Of a DNA stretch of 7,487 nucleotides, positions 6,820-7,487 are shown one piece after another. This stretch comes from Candidatus Omnitrophota bacterium. GTDB taxonomy: Bacteria > Ratteibacteria > UBA8468 > B48-G9 > JAFGKM01. The notes beneath the pieces were generated by a model. It was given only the letters and a program-made list of their open reading frames with translations, had not been told where the DNA came from and did not search any database. The stretch covers positions 1 through 7,487 of the forward strand of contig JAMWCO010000065.1 in the NCBI GenBank assembly GCA_023818785.1, written 5' to 3'. A program made the position numbers and the translations under genes. How positions within the stretch are numbered: the stretch's first letter is position 1; every line of letters begins with the position of its first letter.

Positions 6820-7487
6820 GTTGTTTGCACCTTCTTAAATAACATTATATACTCATGCTTAAAAACATAAAATCCTCCAACCAATGCCCTATATCGCCAA
6901 AGTTCCTTTTGATTTCTTTTGCCTCTCGTTTCTTCAAAATTTTTAACAATTATACTTTTTAATAAATATCCTCTTTTTAATACCTCTTGCATACAGTAAA
7001 AACCTAAAGGTATCCATTCTCCTTTAGAATATTTATCTCCAATTACTAAAACCAAATATCGCCCTTTTTCTAAATAAGGAGTTGCATTATTTACTACTTC
7101 ACCAAACATCTTCAAAAATTCTTCAATACTCTTTGCATTTGAAAGGTCTCTTTCATCTTTTGAAAATTTAATAATATTATGATAAGGAGGATGCATGATA
7201 AGAAGTTGAACTTGTTTTATTCCATATTTATCTAAAATTTCTTTTATATTGATTGTCCTACTATCTCCTACAATTACTTCACTTGCTACATTACTTTTAT
7301 TTTCTTCTTTTTCAATCAGTTCAATTGCTTTCTGTGCTACCTCTTTATTCAATTCTATTCCTAATCCATTCCTGCCCAATCTTCTGCACTTAATTAAGGT
7401 TGTTCCACTTCCAACAAATGTATCTAAAACCCATTCGCCCTTTTTGGGATATCTCATCATCATTTGATGAGGAATTTGAGGAACAAA
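6816..7487 (-). CDS. DNA amino-methyltransferase (N6-adenine/N4-cytosine type), N-terminus beyond right edge
   Basis: The reading frame is open through the right edge, so the true start is outside the window. The first in-frame ATG inside it (7463) is not credible because conserved sequence, FVPQIPHQ, precedes it. Using numbering from that internal Met, WVLDTFVGSGTT (11-22) is the S-adenosylmethionine loop (motif I), GIELN (35-39) carries the acidic residue of motif II, VGDSR (65-69) is motif III and LIMHPPYHNI (88-97) is the catalytic motif IV. KHEYIMLFKK (202-211) is a C-terminal strand common in these enzymes. Motif I before motif IV, with PQIPHQ ahead of motif I, fits a small modification methylase. 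The catalytic block is HPPY where DPPY, NPPY or SPPY is usual; aromatic Tyr and both prolines are kept. No restriction gene is recognisable in the window; the gene overlaps the PUA/EVE-like gene by 4 nt. Target base and site cannot be read from sequence. Confidence 0.85.
   Translation of the reverse strand, partial: FVPQIPHQMMMRYPKKGEWVLDTFVGSGTTLIKCRRLGRNGLGIELNKEVAQKAIELIEKEENKSNVASEVIVGDSRTINIKEILDKYGIKQVQLLIMHPPYHNIIKFSKDERDLSNAKSIEEFLKMFGEVVNNATPYLEKGRYLVLVIGDKYSKGEWIPLGFYCMQEVLKRGYLLKSIIVKNFEETRGKRNQKELWRYRALVGGFYVFKHEYIMLFKKVQTT
6828..6833 (-). promoter_or_regulatory. Ribosome binding site (AAGGTG) for the PUA/EVE-like gene
   Basis: AAGGTG, one mismatch from AAGGAG, lies 8 nt before the ATG at 6819 and inside the last codons of the methyltransferase. 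Together with the ATGA stop-start overlap it supports this start and implies coupled translation of the pair. Confidence 0.65.

Noticed and set aside
6816..7463. Taking the ATG at 7463 as the methyltransferase start
   Set aside because: The frame continues unbroken to the window edge and encodes FVPQIPHQ, a conserved-looking lead-in to motif I, so the gene is partial at the edge.
7249..7467. Plus-strand open frame of 72 codons
   Set aside because: It is antisense to motifs I-III of the methyltransferase, which is clearly the coding strand.

Overview
The window is very AT-rich and is coding almost end to end. All seven genes lie on the minus strand, so they are transcribed from the right edge towards position 1. 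The only non-coding bases are 27 nt at 6301-6327 plus 1-2 nt at two junctions, and no stretch of more than about 300 bases lacks a gene. I see no RNA gene, CRISPR array, insertion sequence, terminator or convincing promoter.

Organism: kdsB (CMP-Kdo synthesis) and hldA (heptose kinase) indicate a bacterium with an outer membrane and lipopolysaccharide. GatA indicates that Gln-tRNA(Gln) and/or Asn-tRNA(Asn) is made by transamidation. The large multi-pass membrane protein resembles the DUF6785/DUF6784 family, which I associate mainly with Planctomycetes, Omnitrophota and other uncultivated lineages. An AT-rich uncultivated Gram-negative lineage, perhaps Omnitrophota-like, fits best. This assignment is inference and weak.

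Layout in transcription order. (1) 7487-6816: the C-terminal part of a DNA amino-methyltransferase, cut by the window edge, joined by an ATGA overlap to (2) 6819-6328, a small protein that looks like a PUA/EVE-type domain. These two look like an accessory DNA-modification pair. (3) After 27 nt comes gatA (6300-4861). (4) One nt later is the 638-residue membrane protein (4859-2943). (5) Two nt later is hldA with a GTG start (2940-1921). (6) An ATGA overlap leads to kdsB (1924-1175). (7) A second ATGA overlap leads to pyrG (1178 to the left edge), cut inside its glutaminase domain.

The last three genes form a logical unit. HldA starts nucleotide-heptose synthesis, KdsB activates Kdo with CTP, and PyrG makes CTP, so both inner-core sugars of LPS and one activating nucleotide come from one translationally coupled block. 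The membrane protein just upstream is the functionally unknown member. The modification pair at the head of the array is the most accessory-looking part. Its small protein may be a reader domain that stands alone or has lost a nuclease domain.
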